Of a DNA stretch of 64,000 nt, positions 7,866-16,511 are shown piece by piece (position 1 is the first letter of the stretch; every line of letters starts with the position of its first letter). Below the pieces are notes generated by a model. The model did no database searches and was not told the DNA's origin. It worked only from the letters and a program-made list of their open reading frames with translations. This DNA is from Streptomyces regalis. GTDB lineage: Bacteria > Actinomycetota > Actinomycetes > Streptomycetales > Streptomycetaceae. The stretch lies in NCBI RefSeq assembly GCF_001509475.1, contig NZ_LLZG01000243.1:1-64000 (forward strand), in the 5' to 3' direction. The translations under genes and the position numbers were made by a program.

Positions 7866-9725
7866 CTAGAGCGCGAACTGCCCGGACGTCTGCTGGATCT
7901 TGACGATCACGAACTCCGCCGGCCGCACGGGTGCGATGCCGACGAGGACGTTGACGATGCCGTTCTCGATGTCCTCGGCGGTCGTCGTGTCGCTGTCGCA
8001 CTTGACGAAGTACGCCTCGCGCGGGGTGCCGCCCTTGAAGGCGCCCTGACGGAAGAGCGTGTGCAGGTAGGACGAGGCGGCGAGCCGGATCTGCTGCCAC
8101 AGGTTCTCGTCGTTGGGCTCGAAGACCACCCACTGCAGACCGCGCTGGAGGCTCTCCTCGACGTGCAGCGCGAGCCGTCGCACCGGCACGTACTTCCACT
8201 CGCTGTCGAGCGCGTCCGAGCCCTCCAGCGTGCGCGAGCCCCACACCACCGGGCCGGTCACCGGGAAGGTGCGCAGGCAGTTGACGCCGAGCGGGTTGAG
8301 CAGGCCGGTCTCGCGGTCGGTGAGGTTGACCGTGAGCGAGTGCACGCCCGCGAGCCGCGCCTCAGTGCCGGCCGGGGCCTTCCACACACCGCGCTCGGAG
8401 TCGGTGCGGGCGATGACGCCGGCGACCGCGCCGGATGGCGGGAAGGAGCGCAGCCGGCCCGTGAGCGGGTCGGTGAGCTGCAGGTGCGGGAAGTACAGGC
8501 CCGCGTGGTTGCCGCGCACGGCGTCGAAGGCGGCGAGCCCGGCGCGTGCGGTGTCGACGCTGACCCAGGTGCTGGGCGCGTCGACCAGCAGGAAGATCCG
8601 ACGCTCGGCACACAGCCGCTGGGCGGCCGAGATGACCGTGAGCGCGTCCTCGGTCTTCTCGTACGCCGCGAGCTCCGGCAGCGCCAGCAGGTTGACGTCG
8701 GCGACACCGCGCAGGGCCTGGATACCGCTCTTGTCGCCCTCGGAGCCGATGAGGTCGCGCGGGCCCGGCGCCTCGCCGTCCTCGCCGCCCTCCAGCGGGA
8801 ACACCGGCGGGTTGACGGAGGCTTCCAGGCCGAGATCGTTGGCGCACTCGCCGAGGAAGCGGACGACGTCCTCGGGGTCGGTGGAGCCGGCGACGACCTG
8901 GATACGGCGGCCGAAGGCGGTGACCTCGGCGCCCGCGAAGGCGTGCTTGCCGGGCGCGTCGGGCAGGGCGCGCAGCTTGCGCTCCAGCAGCAGCGCCAAC
9001 TCGGCGACGCTGCACGGGGCTTCGCCGTCGCAGTCGGGGTCGTAGAGCGTGAACTCGCGCTCCACCTCGCCGATCTTGACGGTCAAGTCGACGGCCAGGT
9101 CGGGGAGTTCGTCACCGAAGGGCTTGGAGACGGTGCCGGACGGGTCGGGGCGGCCCTCACCGACGACCTCGACGCGGATCAGCTTGGAGCCCGCGTTGAT
9201 CACGGTCTGCGCGTAGCGGCCGTTGGCGGGGTCCATGGACAGGCCCGTGAAGCTCTCGCGGGCGTCACCCTTGGCGTCGTAGACGCGCAGGTTGAAGGTC
9301 TCGTCGGGGCACGGGGTGTCGTGGTCGACGGCGACGCGCAGGCCGTTGCCCCAGACGCCGGGCTCCTTGGCGTGCACTTCGAGGACCGGGCCCTCGCTGT
9401 GCCCCTCGGTGGACTTGAGGGTGACGCAGGCGGCCTTGCCGCTGCCGGCCTTGGCGACACGGACGATCACCGCGACGGTGCCGCCGTTGCCGAAGAACTG
9501 GTGAACCGCGTAGCCGACGGCGCTCTGCGCGCTCAGGCCGCCGAAGCGGCGCTCGAACTCCGTGAAGCTGGTGACGCGTACCGGCTCGTTGAGCGGACCC
9601 CGTCGGGTGTGGCCCACGAAGGCCGTCACGGACGTGGTCAAGGTCGAGATCGTGCGGGTGCTGCTGGGAAGTTCTTCGACGTAGACGCCGGGATACGTCG
9701 GCTTGGCGGCGCTGACCGCGCTCAT
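7866..9725 (-). CDS. eCIS contractile sheath protein
   Basis: A 619-residue tail sheath protein, the first gene of the operon. The start chosen (ATG at 9725, MSAVSAAKPTYPGVYVEE) has AGGAGGGGG upstream. The frame is open further upstream to 9821, but that extension has no support. The N-terminal PTYPGVYVEELPSSTRTI and the C-terminal block (PFVVFEPN-like region, EAYFVKCDSDTTTAEDIENG, then VGIAPVRPAEFVIVKIQQ) are classic phage and eCIS sheath signatures, the latter forming the beta-strand handshake between subunits. The middle (about 190-330) is an inserted surface domain typical of the longer sheath type. It is followed by the tube gene, as in other Streptomyces loci. Confidence 0.95.
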   Translation of the reverse strand: MSAVSAAKPTYPGVYVEELPSSTRTISTLTTSVTAFVGHTRRGPLNEPVRVTSFTEFERRFGGLSAQSAVGYAVHQFFGNGGTVAVIVRVAKAGSGKAACVTLKSTEGHSEGPVLEVHAKEPGVWGNGLRVAVDHDTPCPDETFNLRVYDAKGDARESFTGLSMDPANGRYAQTVINAGSKLIRVEVVGEGRPDPSGTVSKPFGDELPDLAVDLTVKIGEVEREFTLYDPDCDGEAPCSVAELALLLERKLRALPDAPGKHAFAGAEVTAFGRRIQVVAGSTDPEDVVRFLGECANDLGLEASVNPPVFPLEGGEDGEAPGPRDLIGSEGDKSGIQALRGVADVNLLALPELAAYEKTEDALTVISAAQRLCAERRIFLLVDAPSTWVSVDTARAGLAAFDAVRGNHAGLYFPHLQLTDPLTGRLRSFPPSGAVAGVIARTDSERGVWKAPAGTEARLAGVHSLTVNLTDRETGLLNPLGVNCLRTFPVTGPVVWGSRTLEGSDALDSEWKYVPVRRLALHVEESLQRGLQWVVFEPNDENLWQQIRLAASSYLHTLFRQGAFKGGTPREAYFVKCDSDTTTAEDIENGIVNVLVGIAPVRPAEFVIVKIQQTSGQFAL

Positions 9726-10268
9726 CGGCATTCCCCCTCCTACTCCCTGTCTCGGGTACCGGACAAAGACACCAAGAGATGGCAGAGGGAGGCATTCCCG
9801 ACCCGGGGCACGAAACGTCACCTATACAAGGGCGACGTCGACACGTGCACCGCACCAGTTCCCCCGTCATCACCGTGGGCGATCGACCGCACGGCTCAAG
9901 CAGCGCGCTTGTGACTCCTGATGCTCAAGTGCTCAACCCACCTTGCTGTGTTCGAAGTTGACCGAGCAAGGCGCCTTCAGGCCAGCCCGGGAGGCAGTTC
10001 GGTGAAGACCTCTTCCCGGCATCCGCACATCACGCCTGCGCGCCCCGGCCAGCTGGTTCACATTTCCCACACAGGGGGTGCCGCGACGGAGCGCCGGACG
10101 GGCCCAACCGCTCGCCGGAAGCCCCTTACACCGCCGTTCGACTGGCCGCACACTCGTGCGACCTCCGCGAGTCGTACACAACGTGCCGTGGCCGGTCTTC
10201 CGATGGTGACGCGAACTCACCCATCCACGCCCGCCCTTACAGGGCCGGTGAAATCCCGCCGCCATGTC
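9726..10268. other. intergenic region between divergent eCIS and glucarate operons
   Basis: About 540 bases separate the sheath start from the next promoter. The short open frames here lack plausible ribosome sites and resemble no protein I know. The region must contain the eCIS operon promoter reading left, but I cannot single out a convincing -35/-10 pair. It is slightly less GC-rich than the flanking genes near 9900-9970. Confidence 0.5.
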
Positions 10269-10298
10269 TTGACATACGGCTGAAACGATTCGTAGCTT
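10269..10298 (+). promoter_or_regulatory. probable HrdB-type promoter of the glucarate operon
   Basis: TTGACA (10269-10274) and TAGCTT (10293-10298) are separated by 18 bases, close to the HrdB consensus TTGACN and TAGRRT. It sits about 70 bases upstream of the binding-protein gene and directly before the inverted repeats at 10324-10358. The start point would fall near 10305, placing the repeats in the 5' untranslated region. Confidence 0.55.
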
Positions 10299-10323
10299 GG
10301 CCCATCATTTAGATGCGTGAAGT

Positions 10324-10358
10324 GAGTTCATGTATATGAACTCCATGGAACCATGGAG
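10324..10358. repeat. two adjacent inverted repeats over the operon leader
   Basis: GAGTTCAT-GTAT-ATGAACTC (10324-10343) is a perfect 8-bp inverted repeat with a 4-base centre. It is followed, sharing CTC, by CTCCATGG-AA-CCATGGAG (10341-10358). The second contains the likely GGAG ribosome site of the binding-protein gene. The first looks like a repressor operator just downstream of the promoter; the second could also hide the ribosome site in an RNA hairpin. Confidence 0.6.
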
Positions 10359-10365
10359 TGTGCCC

Positions 10366-11694
10366 ATGCGGGATCGCCGACGAAGTCGCCGCCCGGCCGC
10401 CCTGCTCGCCGCCGCGGCGCTCGCGTTCGGAACGGCCGCGTGCGGCTCCGGTTCCGGCAGCGCGCGCAACGACGACCCGAACACGCTGGAGGTGTGGACC
10501 CGGAGCAACCCGGATCCCGCCGCCACCTACGAGCGGGTCTTCGCCGCCTTCACCAAGAAGACCGGCATCAAGATCGACTACCAGCCGGTCATCAACTTCG
10601 ACCAGCAGCTGCAGAGCCGGGCGTCCACCAAGGACCTGCCGGACGTCATGATCAACGACACGGCGCTGATGGGCAGCTACCAGGGCCAGGGCCTGCTCAA
10701 GCCGATCGACCCCGCCTCGATCGCGGGCCACGACCAGATCACCGGCAAGACCTGGTCGTCCACGGTGGGCATCGACGGCAAGCACTACGGCATCCCGTAC
10801 TCCCGCCAGGCCCAGACCCTGATGATCCGCAAGGACTGGCTGCAGAAGCTCGGCCTGAAGGCACCGACGACCTGGCAGGAGATGCTCTCCGTCGCCAAGG
10901 CCTTCGCCACCGAGGACCCGGACGGCGACGGCAAGGCCGACACCTACGGCATGGTCGTGCCGGGCAGCGCCCAGAACGGCTACGCCGCCTGGTGGGGCGC
11001 GAGCTTCCTGTGGCAGGGCGGCGCGCAGATCATCGAGCCGGACGGCAAGGGCACCTACCGGGCGGCCATGGACTCCGCCGCCGCGGTGCACACCGTGACC
11101 TGGATGAAGGACAACCTCTTCTGCGGTGACAACGGTGTCACCCAGCCCGGCGCCCTGACCGCCGTCACCTCGACGGCGACCAACTTCCAGGACGGCAACG
11201 CCGGGATGTACATGACCGGCCCGTACAACATCGCCACCTTCGACACCACGCCCGGCAAGGACAAGTACGAGGTCGTCCCCGCCCCGGCCGGCCCCGCGGG
11301 CGCGGACGTGCTGGCCGACGGCGAGAACATCTACTTCGGCGCCAGGACCGGGAAGACGAAGCAGGAGCAGGCCCTCGCCGCCTTCCTGATCTCCCCCGAG
11401 GGCCAGAAGCTCGCCATGACCGGCAAGAACCAGCCCGTCGTCCGCATCCCCGTGAACTCCACGCTGGACGCGGCGAAGGTCCGTGACGACGCCCGCTGGA
11501 GCGTCGTACAGAAGGCGTACGAGGACGCCTCGCAGCAGTTCCCGAACGCGCCGGACTTCGCGCCGATCAAGCAGGACACCGCCGACGCGCTCAACGCGAT
11601 CTTCACGTACTGCGGCGGTGACGTCCGCTCCCAGCTGGGGGAGCTCAACGAGACCCTCGCCGGTGACCTCAAGGACCAGGACTTGCTGACATGA
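10366..11694 (+). CDS. ABC sugar(-acid) importer, extracellular binding lipoprotein (CUT1 family)
   Basis: A 442-residue family-1 solute-binding protein. The start at 10366 ([23 protein letters not shown]) gives a lipoprotein signal with lipobox GTAAC near residues 22-26 and is preceded by GGAG; the frame also opens at 10330. The mature part starts with EVWTRSNPDPAATYERVF and contains MVVPGSAQNGYAAWWG and MYMTGPYNI, typical of CUT1 binding proteins. It would capture substrate outside the membrane and deliver it to the two permeases downstream. The operon also encodes glucarate dehydratase and dehydroglucarate dehydratase, so D-glucarate, galactarate or an oligomer containing them is the likely ligand; this is inferred from context. 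Confidence 0.88.
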   Translation: MRDRRRSRRPAALLAAAALAFGTAACGSGSGSARNDDPNTLEVWTRSNPDPAATYERVFAAFTKKTGIKIDYQPVINFDQQLQSRASTKDLPDVMINDTALMGSYQGQGLLKPIDPASIAGHDQITGKTWSSTVGIDGKHYGIPYSRQAQTLMIRKDWLQKLGLKAPTTWQEMLSVAKAFATEDPDGDGKADTYGMVVPGSAQNGYAAWWGASFLWQGGAQIIEPDGKGTYRAAMDSAAAVHTVTWMKDNLFCGDNGVTQPGALTAVTSTATNFQDGNAGMYMTGPYNIATFDTTPGKDKYEVVPAPAGPAGADVLADGENIYFGARTGKTKQEQALAAFLISPEGQKLAMTGKNQPVVRIPVNSTLDAAKVRDDARWSVVQKAYEDASQQFPNAPDFAPIKQDTADALNAIFTYCGGDVRSQLGELNETLAGDLKDQDLLT

Positions 11695-12605
11695 CCGCTA
11701 CCGTCCCCGCCCCCGCGGCGCGCAGAGTCTTCGGCGTCCTCGGCAAGAAGGCCGTCGTCCCCTGGCTCTTCCTGGCACCGGGTCTGCTGCTCGCCCTCGT
11801 CTTCAAGTTCTGGCCGATGGCCAAGGGCATCTGGCTCAGCTTCTTCGACGTACGGCCCTTCCTCGGCGACCAGTGGATCGGCCTCGACAACTACACCCGG
11901 GTCCTGGCCGACCACCGCTTCCAGGACGCCATCGGGCACACCCTGGTCCTGGGCCTCGGCCAGTCGCTCGGCGCCATCCTGCTCGGCTTCGCCCTCGCTC
12001 TGCTCCTGGAGGGCCAGGCCCGCTCGCTGAAGATCCTCCGTACCGCCGTCTTCCTGCCCGCGGTCACCGCCACCGCCGTCGTCGGTGAGCTGTGGCGGCT
12101 GATGTACTACCCGACCTCCGACGGCCTCCTCAACAGCGGCCTGCACCTGCTCGGGCTCGGGCCAGTGCAGTTCCTCGACAACCCGGACATCGCGCTGTAC
12201 TCGACGATGGCCATGGGTATATGGATCTGGGCCCCGTACAACATGGTGATCCTCCTGGCCGGTCTCGCGGGCGTGGACCGTTCGCTGTACGAGGCGGCGG
12301 CCATGGACGGGGTCTCGCTGTGGCAGCGCCTGCGCTACATCACGCTCCCCGCGATCCGTCCGGCGCTCATGATCGTGCTCACGCTCGCCACGATCCGCGG
12401 ACTGCGCGTCTTCACCGAGGTCTACGTCCTCACCGGCGGCGGCCCGGCCGGGTCCACCGACGTCTGGATGACCCGCGCCTACACCCTGGGCTTCACCCGC
12501 AACGACATCGGCGGCGCCTCCGCGGCCTCGGTCGTGCTGCTCTGCGTGACGCTGCTCCTCACCGTCATGGTCAACTACCTCCGTAAGAGGGGAGAAGCGC
12601 GATGA
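11691..12605 (+). CDS. ABC importer permease 1 (CUT1, MalF-type)
   Basis: A 304-residue inner-membrane permease whose ATG overlaps the binding-protein stop as ATGA. Six transmembrane segments are apparent, starting with VVPWLFLAPGLLLALVFKFW. The cytoplasmic EAA loop reads EAAAMDGVSLWQRLRYITLP, where the ATPase docks. No ATPase gene lies in the operon; in Streptomyces many CUT1 importers share the multitask ATPase MsiK encoded elsewhere, which is the likely partner. Confidence 0.92.
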   Translation: MTATVPAPAARRVFGVLGKKAVVPWLFLAPGLLLALVFKFWPMAKGIWLSFFDVRPFLGDQWIGLDNYTRVLADHRFQDAIGHTLVLGLGQSLGAILLGFALALLLEGQARSLKILRTAVFLPAVTATAVVGELWRLMYYPTSDGLLNSGLHLLGLGPVQFLDNPDIALYSTMAMGIWIWAPYNMVILLAGLAGVDRSLYEAAAMDGVSLWQRLRYITLPAIRPALMIVLTLATIRGLRVFTEVYVLTGGGPAGSTDVWMTRAYTLGFTRNDIGGASAASVVLLCVTLLLTVMVNYLRKRGEAR

Positions 12606-13546
12606 GCGCCCCCGTCATCGACCCCGTCCGGCCGACGGCCCCCGACACCCCGGCCGGACGCAGCACCAAGGCGCAGCGGACCACCCCGGCCCGCTTCGAC
12701 ACCGCCCTCGGCTGGAACGACAAGCCCTCTCTCGCCTGGGCCCTGCGCATCCTGCTCTGCCTGATCGCCCTCGCCGTCTTCGCGGCCCCGTTCCTGACGA
12801 TCTTCTCGGGCGCATTCACACCCAACCCCAGCGGCTCCTCGCTGTCGTTCCTGCCGCACGACAGCACGCTGTTGAACTTCAAGGTGGCGGGCGAGCGCGG
12901 CATCTGGGACTACCTCGGCAACTCGCTGGTCATCGCGGGCGGCGGGCTCCTGCTCCAGCTCGTGGTGTGCACCCTCGCCGCGTACGCGCTGGCCCGGCAC
13001 CGGTTCCGCGGCCAGGCGCTGATCATGATGCTGTTCATGATGACGCTGATGCTCCCCGAGGAGGTCATCGCGATCCCGCTGTCGCTGGTCCTCGGCGACG
13101 TCCCCGTGGTCCACCTGGACCTCAAGGGCACGGTCTGGGGCGTCATCCTGCCGCTGGGCGCCTGGGGCTTCTCGGTGATGATGCTGACCGAGTTCATGCG
13201 GGACATCCCCACCGAGATCGAGGAGGCCGCCCGCCTCGACGGCGTCGGTGAGCTGCGGATGCTGTGGCAGGTCGTCCTGCCGCTGTGCAAGCCGGCTCTC
13301 GGTGTGGCCGGCGTGCTCGGGTTCATCATGATCTGGGACCAGTACCTGCTGCCCCTGATCGCCGCCAAGGACCCCACCGACTACACGGTCACCGTCGCCC
13401 TGTCCATCCTGCGCACCGACCCCGAAGTCGGCTCCGGGGTGGTGCTGGCCGGTGCGGTCATCGCTCTGATCCCCAGCCTGATCGTCTATCTGCTCCTCCA
13501 GCGCTCGCTGGTCACCGGCATCGCCGCCGGGGCCACCAAGGGCTGA
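12602..13546 (+). CDS. ABC importer permease 2 (CUT1, MalG-type)
   Basis: A 314-residue permease, again ATGA-coupled to the preceding gene. After a 45-residue cytoplasmic N-terminal extension rich in Pro and Thr come six membrane segments. The EAA loop is EEAARLDGVGELRMLWQVVLP with the conserved Gly. It pairs with the 304-residue permease to form the transmembrane channel for the binding protein encoded at 10366. Confidence 0.92.
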   Translation: MSAPVIDPVRPTAPDTPAGRSTKAQRTTPARFDTALGWNDKPSLAWALRILLCLIALAVFAAPFLTIFSGAFTPNPSGSSLSFLPHDSTLLNFKVAGERGIWDYLGNSLVIAGGGLLLQLVVCTLAAYALARHRFRGQALIMMLFMMTLMLPEEVIAIPLSLVLGDVPVVHLDLKGTVWGVILPLGAWGFSVMMLTEFMRDIPTEIEEAARLDGVGELRMLWQVVLPLCKPALGVAGVLGFIMIWDQYLLPLIAAKDPTDYTVTVALSILRTDPEVGSGVVLAGAVIALIPSLIVYLLLQRSLVTGIAAGATKG

Positions 13547-13572
13547 ACCAACCCCCCACGTTTGAGGGAGAC

Positions 13573-14481
13573 ATGAAGTTCCAAGGAGTGCTGTTCTTCC
13601 CGGTGACGCCGTTCGCCGCGGACGGGTCACTGGACGAGGAACGGCTCGCCCAGCACATCGACAGCGGCGTCGCGGCCGGTGCGGGCGGCGTGTTCGTCGC
13701 CTGCGGCACCGGAGAGTTCCACGCGCTGACGCCCGACGAGATCGAACGGGCCACGCGGGTCGCCGTCGAGACGACCGCCGGACGCGTCCCCGTCCTCGCG
13801 GCGGCGGGCGGCCCTCCCCCGGTCGCCCGCGACCAGGCCGCCCGCGTCGGACGCGCCGGCGCCGACGGCATCCTGCTGCTGCCGCCGTACCTGGTGACGG
13901 CGCCGCAGCAGGGCCTGGTGCGGTACGTCGAGGAAATCACCGGCGCGACCGAACTGCCGGTGATCTTCTACCAGCGTGGCACCGCCCGCCTCACCGAGAC
14001 CACGGCCGCCCGGATCGCCGCCCTGCCCAAGGTCGTCGGTCTCAAGGACGGCATCGGCGACATCGAGCGGATGCACCGCATCGTCCGGGCCGTACGCGCC
14101 GTACCCGGCGCCGAGGACTTCCAGTTCTTCAACGGCCTGCCCACCGCCGAAATGACCGCGCCCGCCTATCGCGGCATCGGCGTCGACCTCTATTCCTCCG
14201 CCGTGTTCGCCTTCGCCCCGGAGATCGCGCTGGCCTTCCACCGCGCACTGGCCGAAGGCGACGAGGCGGTGATCAGCAGGCTCCTCGACGAGTTCTACGG
14301 CCCCCTCGTCGAACTCCGCGACGAGGTCCCCGGATACGCCGTGGCGCTCGTTAAAGCCGGAGTGACCCTGCGCGGCCTGGACGTCGGCGGCGTACGTGCG
14401 CCGCTGCTCGACCCCACGCCGGAGCATGTCGCCCGGCTCGCGAAACTCATCGACCACGGCCTGGAGGCGGTCCGCGCATGA
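13573..14481 (+). CDS. kdgD: 5-dehydro-4-deoxyglucarate dehydratase
   Basis: A 302-residue class I aldolase-type TIM barrel of the DapA/NanA superfamily. It begins MKFQGVLFFPVTPF and shows GTGEFHALTPDE, the active-site tyrosine in VIFYQRG and the Schiff-base lysine in VVGLKDGIGD. The enzyme dehydrates and decarboxylates 5-dehydro-4-deoxy-D-glucarate to alpha-ketoglutarate semialdehyde. It directly precedes glucarate dehydratase, which makes its substrate, and overlaps it by ATGA. The start has GAGGGAG just upstream. The next enzyme, semialdehyde dehydrogenase, is not in this window. Confidence 0.9.
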   Translation: MKFQGVLFFPVTPFAADGSLDEERLAQHIDSGVAAGAGGVFVACGTGEFHALTPDEIERATRVAVETTAGRVPVLAAAGGPPPVARDQAARVGRAGADGILLLPPYLVTAPQQGLVRYVEEITGATELPVIFYQRGTARLTETTAARIAALPKVVGLKDGIGDIERMHRIVRAVRAVPGAEDFQFFNGLPTAEMTAPAYRGIGVDLYSSAVFAFAPEIALAFHRALAEGDEAVISRLLDEFYGPLVELRDEVPGYAVALVKAGVTLRGLDVGGVRAPLLDPTPEHVARLAKLIDHGLEAVRA

Positions 14482-15737
14482 GCACCACCGTCGGCACCCG
14501 GATCCGCGAGCTGATCGTCACCCCGATCGCCTTCCGCGACCCGCCCCTGCTCAACTCGGGCGGCGTCCATGAGGCGCTCGCCCTGCGTGTCATCCTCCAA
14601 CTCGTCCTGGAGGACGGCACGGTGGGCCTCGGCGAGTCGCCGGGCGGCATCGCCCGCCTGGAACGACTTCAGGCGGCCGCGAAGGTGGTCGTCGGCATGG
14701 ACGTCTTCGACACGACGGCCGTCGCGGCCGCGATCGACGCCGCCCTGCTGCCCACCGTGCCCAGCTCCCACGAGCGCGGCTGGACCACTTCGGCGGTGGA
14801 AGTGGCCTGCCTCGACGCACAGGGCAAGCTGCTGGGCCGTCCGGTGAGCGATCTGCTCGGCGGGAAGGTCCGCGACTCGGTGCCGTTCGCCGCGTACCTC
14901 TTCTACAAGTGGGCCGAACACCCCGCCCTCGACGGCCGCCCGGCGGTCGGCGACGACTGGGGCGAGGCGCTCGACCCCGCCGGGATCGTCGAGCAGGCCC
15001 GGATGATGCAAGAGCAGTACGGCTTCCGTTCGTTCAAGCTCAAGGGCGGCGTCTTCCCGCCCGACGAGGAGATCGCCGCGATCAGGGCGCTGGCGGAGGC
15101 CTTCCCCGGGCAGCCGTTGCGCCTGGACCCCAACACGGCCTGGACGGTGGAGACTTCACGGTATGTCGCCCGCGAACTGGACGGCGTACTGGAGTACTTG
15201 GAGGACCCCACCGCAACCATCCCCGGCATGGCCGAGGTGGCGAAGGACTCGCCGCTCCCCCTCGCCACCAACATGTGCGTGATCGCCTGGGAGCACCTGA
15301 AGCCGGCGATCGAGCAGAACGCGATCCAGGTGCTCCTCACCGACCACCACTACTGGGGCGGACTGCGCCGCACCCGTGAACTGGCCGCGGTCTGCGAGGC
15401 GTTCGGCATCGCCCTGTCGATGCACTCCAACTCCCACCTGGGGATCAGCCTCGCCGCCATGACCCATGTCGCGGCGGCCATCCCCAACCTCGACCACTCC
15501 TGCGACACGCACTACCCGTGGAACTCGGCCGACGACGTGATCGTCCCCGGCGTCGTCGAACTGCGGGACGGGGCGGTCGAGGTCCCCTCGGGACCGGGCC
15601 TCTGCGTGGAGCTCGACCACGACGCCCTCGACCGGCTGCACCGGCTGTACGTGGAGTCAGGGGTGCGCAGCCGCGACGACACCGGGTACATGCGGCGGAT
15701 CCATCCCGAGTACGAACTCCGCCTGCCCCGGTGGTGA
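14478..15737 (+). CDS. gudD: glucarate dehydratase
   Basis: A 419-residue enolase-superfamily enzyme of the glucarate dehydratase branch: the N-terminal capping domain includes TPIAFRDPPLLNSGGVHE, followed by a barrel with the KxK catalytic motif in FKLKGG, metal ligands in RLDPNTAW and EDP, and a His/Asp region around SMHSNSHLGISLAAMTH. It converts D-glucarate (and L-idarate) to 5-dehydro-4-deoxy-D-glucarate. ATGA overlap with kdgD shows coupled translation. The gene ends 11 bases before the convergent hydrolase gene, with no room for a strong terminator. Confidence 0.92.
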   Translation: MSTTVGTRIRELIVTPIAFRDPPLLNSGGVHEALALRVILQLVLEDGTVGLGESPGGIARLERLQAAAKVVVGMDVFDTTAVAAAIDAALLPTVPSSHERGWTTSAVEVACLDAQGKLLGRPVSDLLGGKVRDSVPFAAYLFYKWAEHPALDGRPAVGDDWGEALDPAGIVEQARMMQEQYGFRSFKLKGGVFPPDEEIAAIRALAEAFPGQPLRLDPNTAWTVETSRYVARELDGVLEYLEDPTATIPGMAEVAKDSPLPLATNMCVIAWEHLKPAIEQNAIQVLLTDHHYWGGLRRTRELAAVCEAFGIALSMHSNSHLGISLAAMTHVAAAIPNLDHSCDTHYPWNSADDVIVPGVVELRDGAVEVPSGPGLCVELDHDALDRLHRLYVESGVRSRDDTGYMRRIHPEYELRLPRW

Positions 15738-15748
15738 CGGACGGAGGA

Positions 15749-16504
15749 TCACGACGACGGCAGGGTGCGGCCCAGCAGATCGAGCAGGGCCGCCCAGTGC
15801 CGCTGCGTCGCCTCGGCGTCGTACATCGCGGTGTCCGCCTGGGTGAAGCCGTGGTGCGCGCCGGGGTAGACCTCGCCGCGGTGGCGCACGCCGGCCGCGG
15901 TGAGGGCCTTGTCGAGGCGGTCGATCTGCTCGGCCGGGTTGGTGGAGTCCCGGTCGGCGTGGCCGAAGTAGAGCTCGGCGGTGATGCGGTCGGCGAGGAG
16001 GTGAGGGCTGTCCGGGGCGTCCGTCGCGAGGTACCCCCCGTGGAAGCCGGCCGCGGCCGCCACTCGGTCCGGATGGGTCGCGGCTGTGCGCAGGGCGAGT
16101 GCGGCGCCCATGCAGTAGCCGGTGACGCCCACCGGGCCGTCGAGCGTGAGCGGGGAGTCGGCGAGCCAGTCGAGGTAGACCCCGGCGTCCCGCACGGCTG
16201 CCTCGGGGGTGAGGGTCTGCGCGGCCGGGCGCAGACTCTGGAAGATCTCCGGTCGCTCGGCCGGGTTGATGAACTCGGGCAACTCCACGACGGGTGCCGG
16301 GCTGTGGCGGTAGAAGACATTGGGAACCAGGACGGTGTAGCCGGCCGAGGCGAGCCGGTCCGCCATCCCCTTCAGGTGCGGGCGCAGGCCGAAGGCGTCC
16401 ATGTACATCAGCACCGCCGGGTGCGGGGCGCTGCCCTCGGGACGGGCGAGGTAGGCGTCGGCGGTTCCGTCCGGGGTAGGGACGGTGACGAGTGTTCCCT
16501 GCAT
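15749..16504 (-). CDS. dienelactone hydrolase family protein
   Basis: A 251-residue alpha/beta hydrolase. The nucleophile elbow is GYCMGA with Cys, as in true dienelactone hydrolases. The acid lies in FGHADRDST and the catalytic histidine in YPGAHHGFTQ. It lacks a signal peptide, so it is cytosolic. It follows the chimeric oxidoreductase gene by seven bases on the same strand and is probably the last gene of the LuxR-headed operon. The physiological substrate is not evident; the neighbouring monooxygenase-like protein suggests a ring-cleavage or lactone intermediate. Confidence 0.85.
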   Translation of the reverse strand: MQGTLVTVPTPDGTADAYLARPEGSAPHPAVLMYMDAFGLRPHLKGMADRLASAGYTVLVPNVFYRHSPAPVVELPEFINPAERPEIFQSLRPAAQTLTPEAAVRDAGVYLDWLADSPLTLDGPVGVTGYCMGAALALRTAATHPDRVAAAAGFHGGYLATDAPDSPHLLADRITAELYFGHADRDSTNPAEQIDRLDKALTAAGVRHRGEVYPGAHHGFTQADTAMYDAEATQRHWAALLDLLGRTLPSS

Positions 16505-16511
16505 GGTGGCC

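Noticed and set aside
12575..13630. Minus-strand open frame of 351 codons
   Set aside because: Antisense of the second glucarate permease, whose EAA loop is clear.
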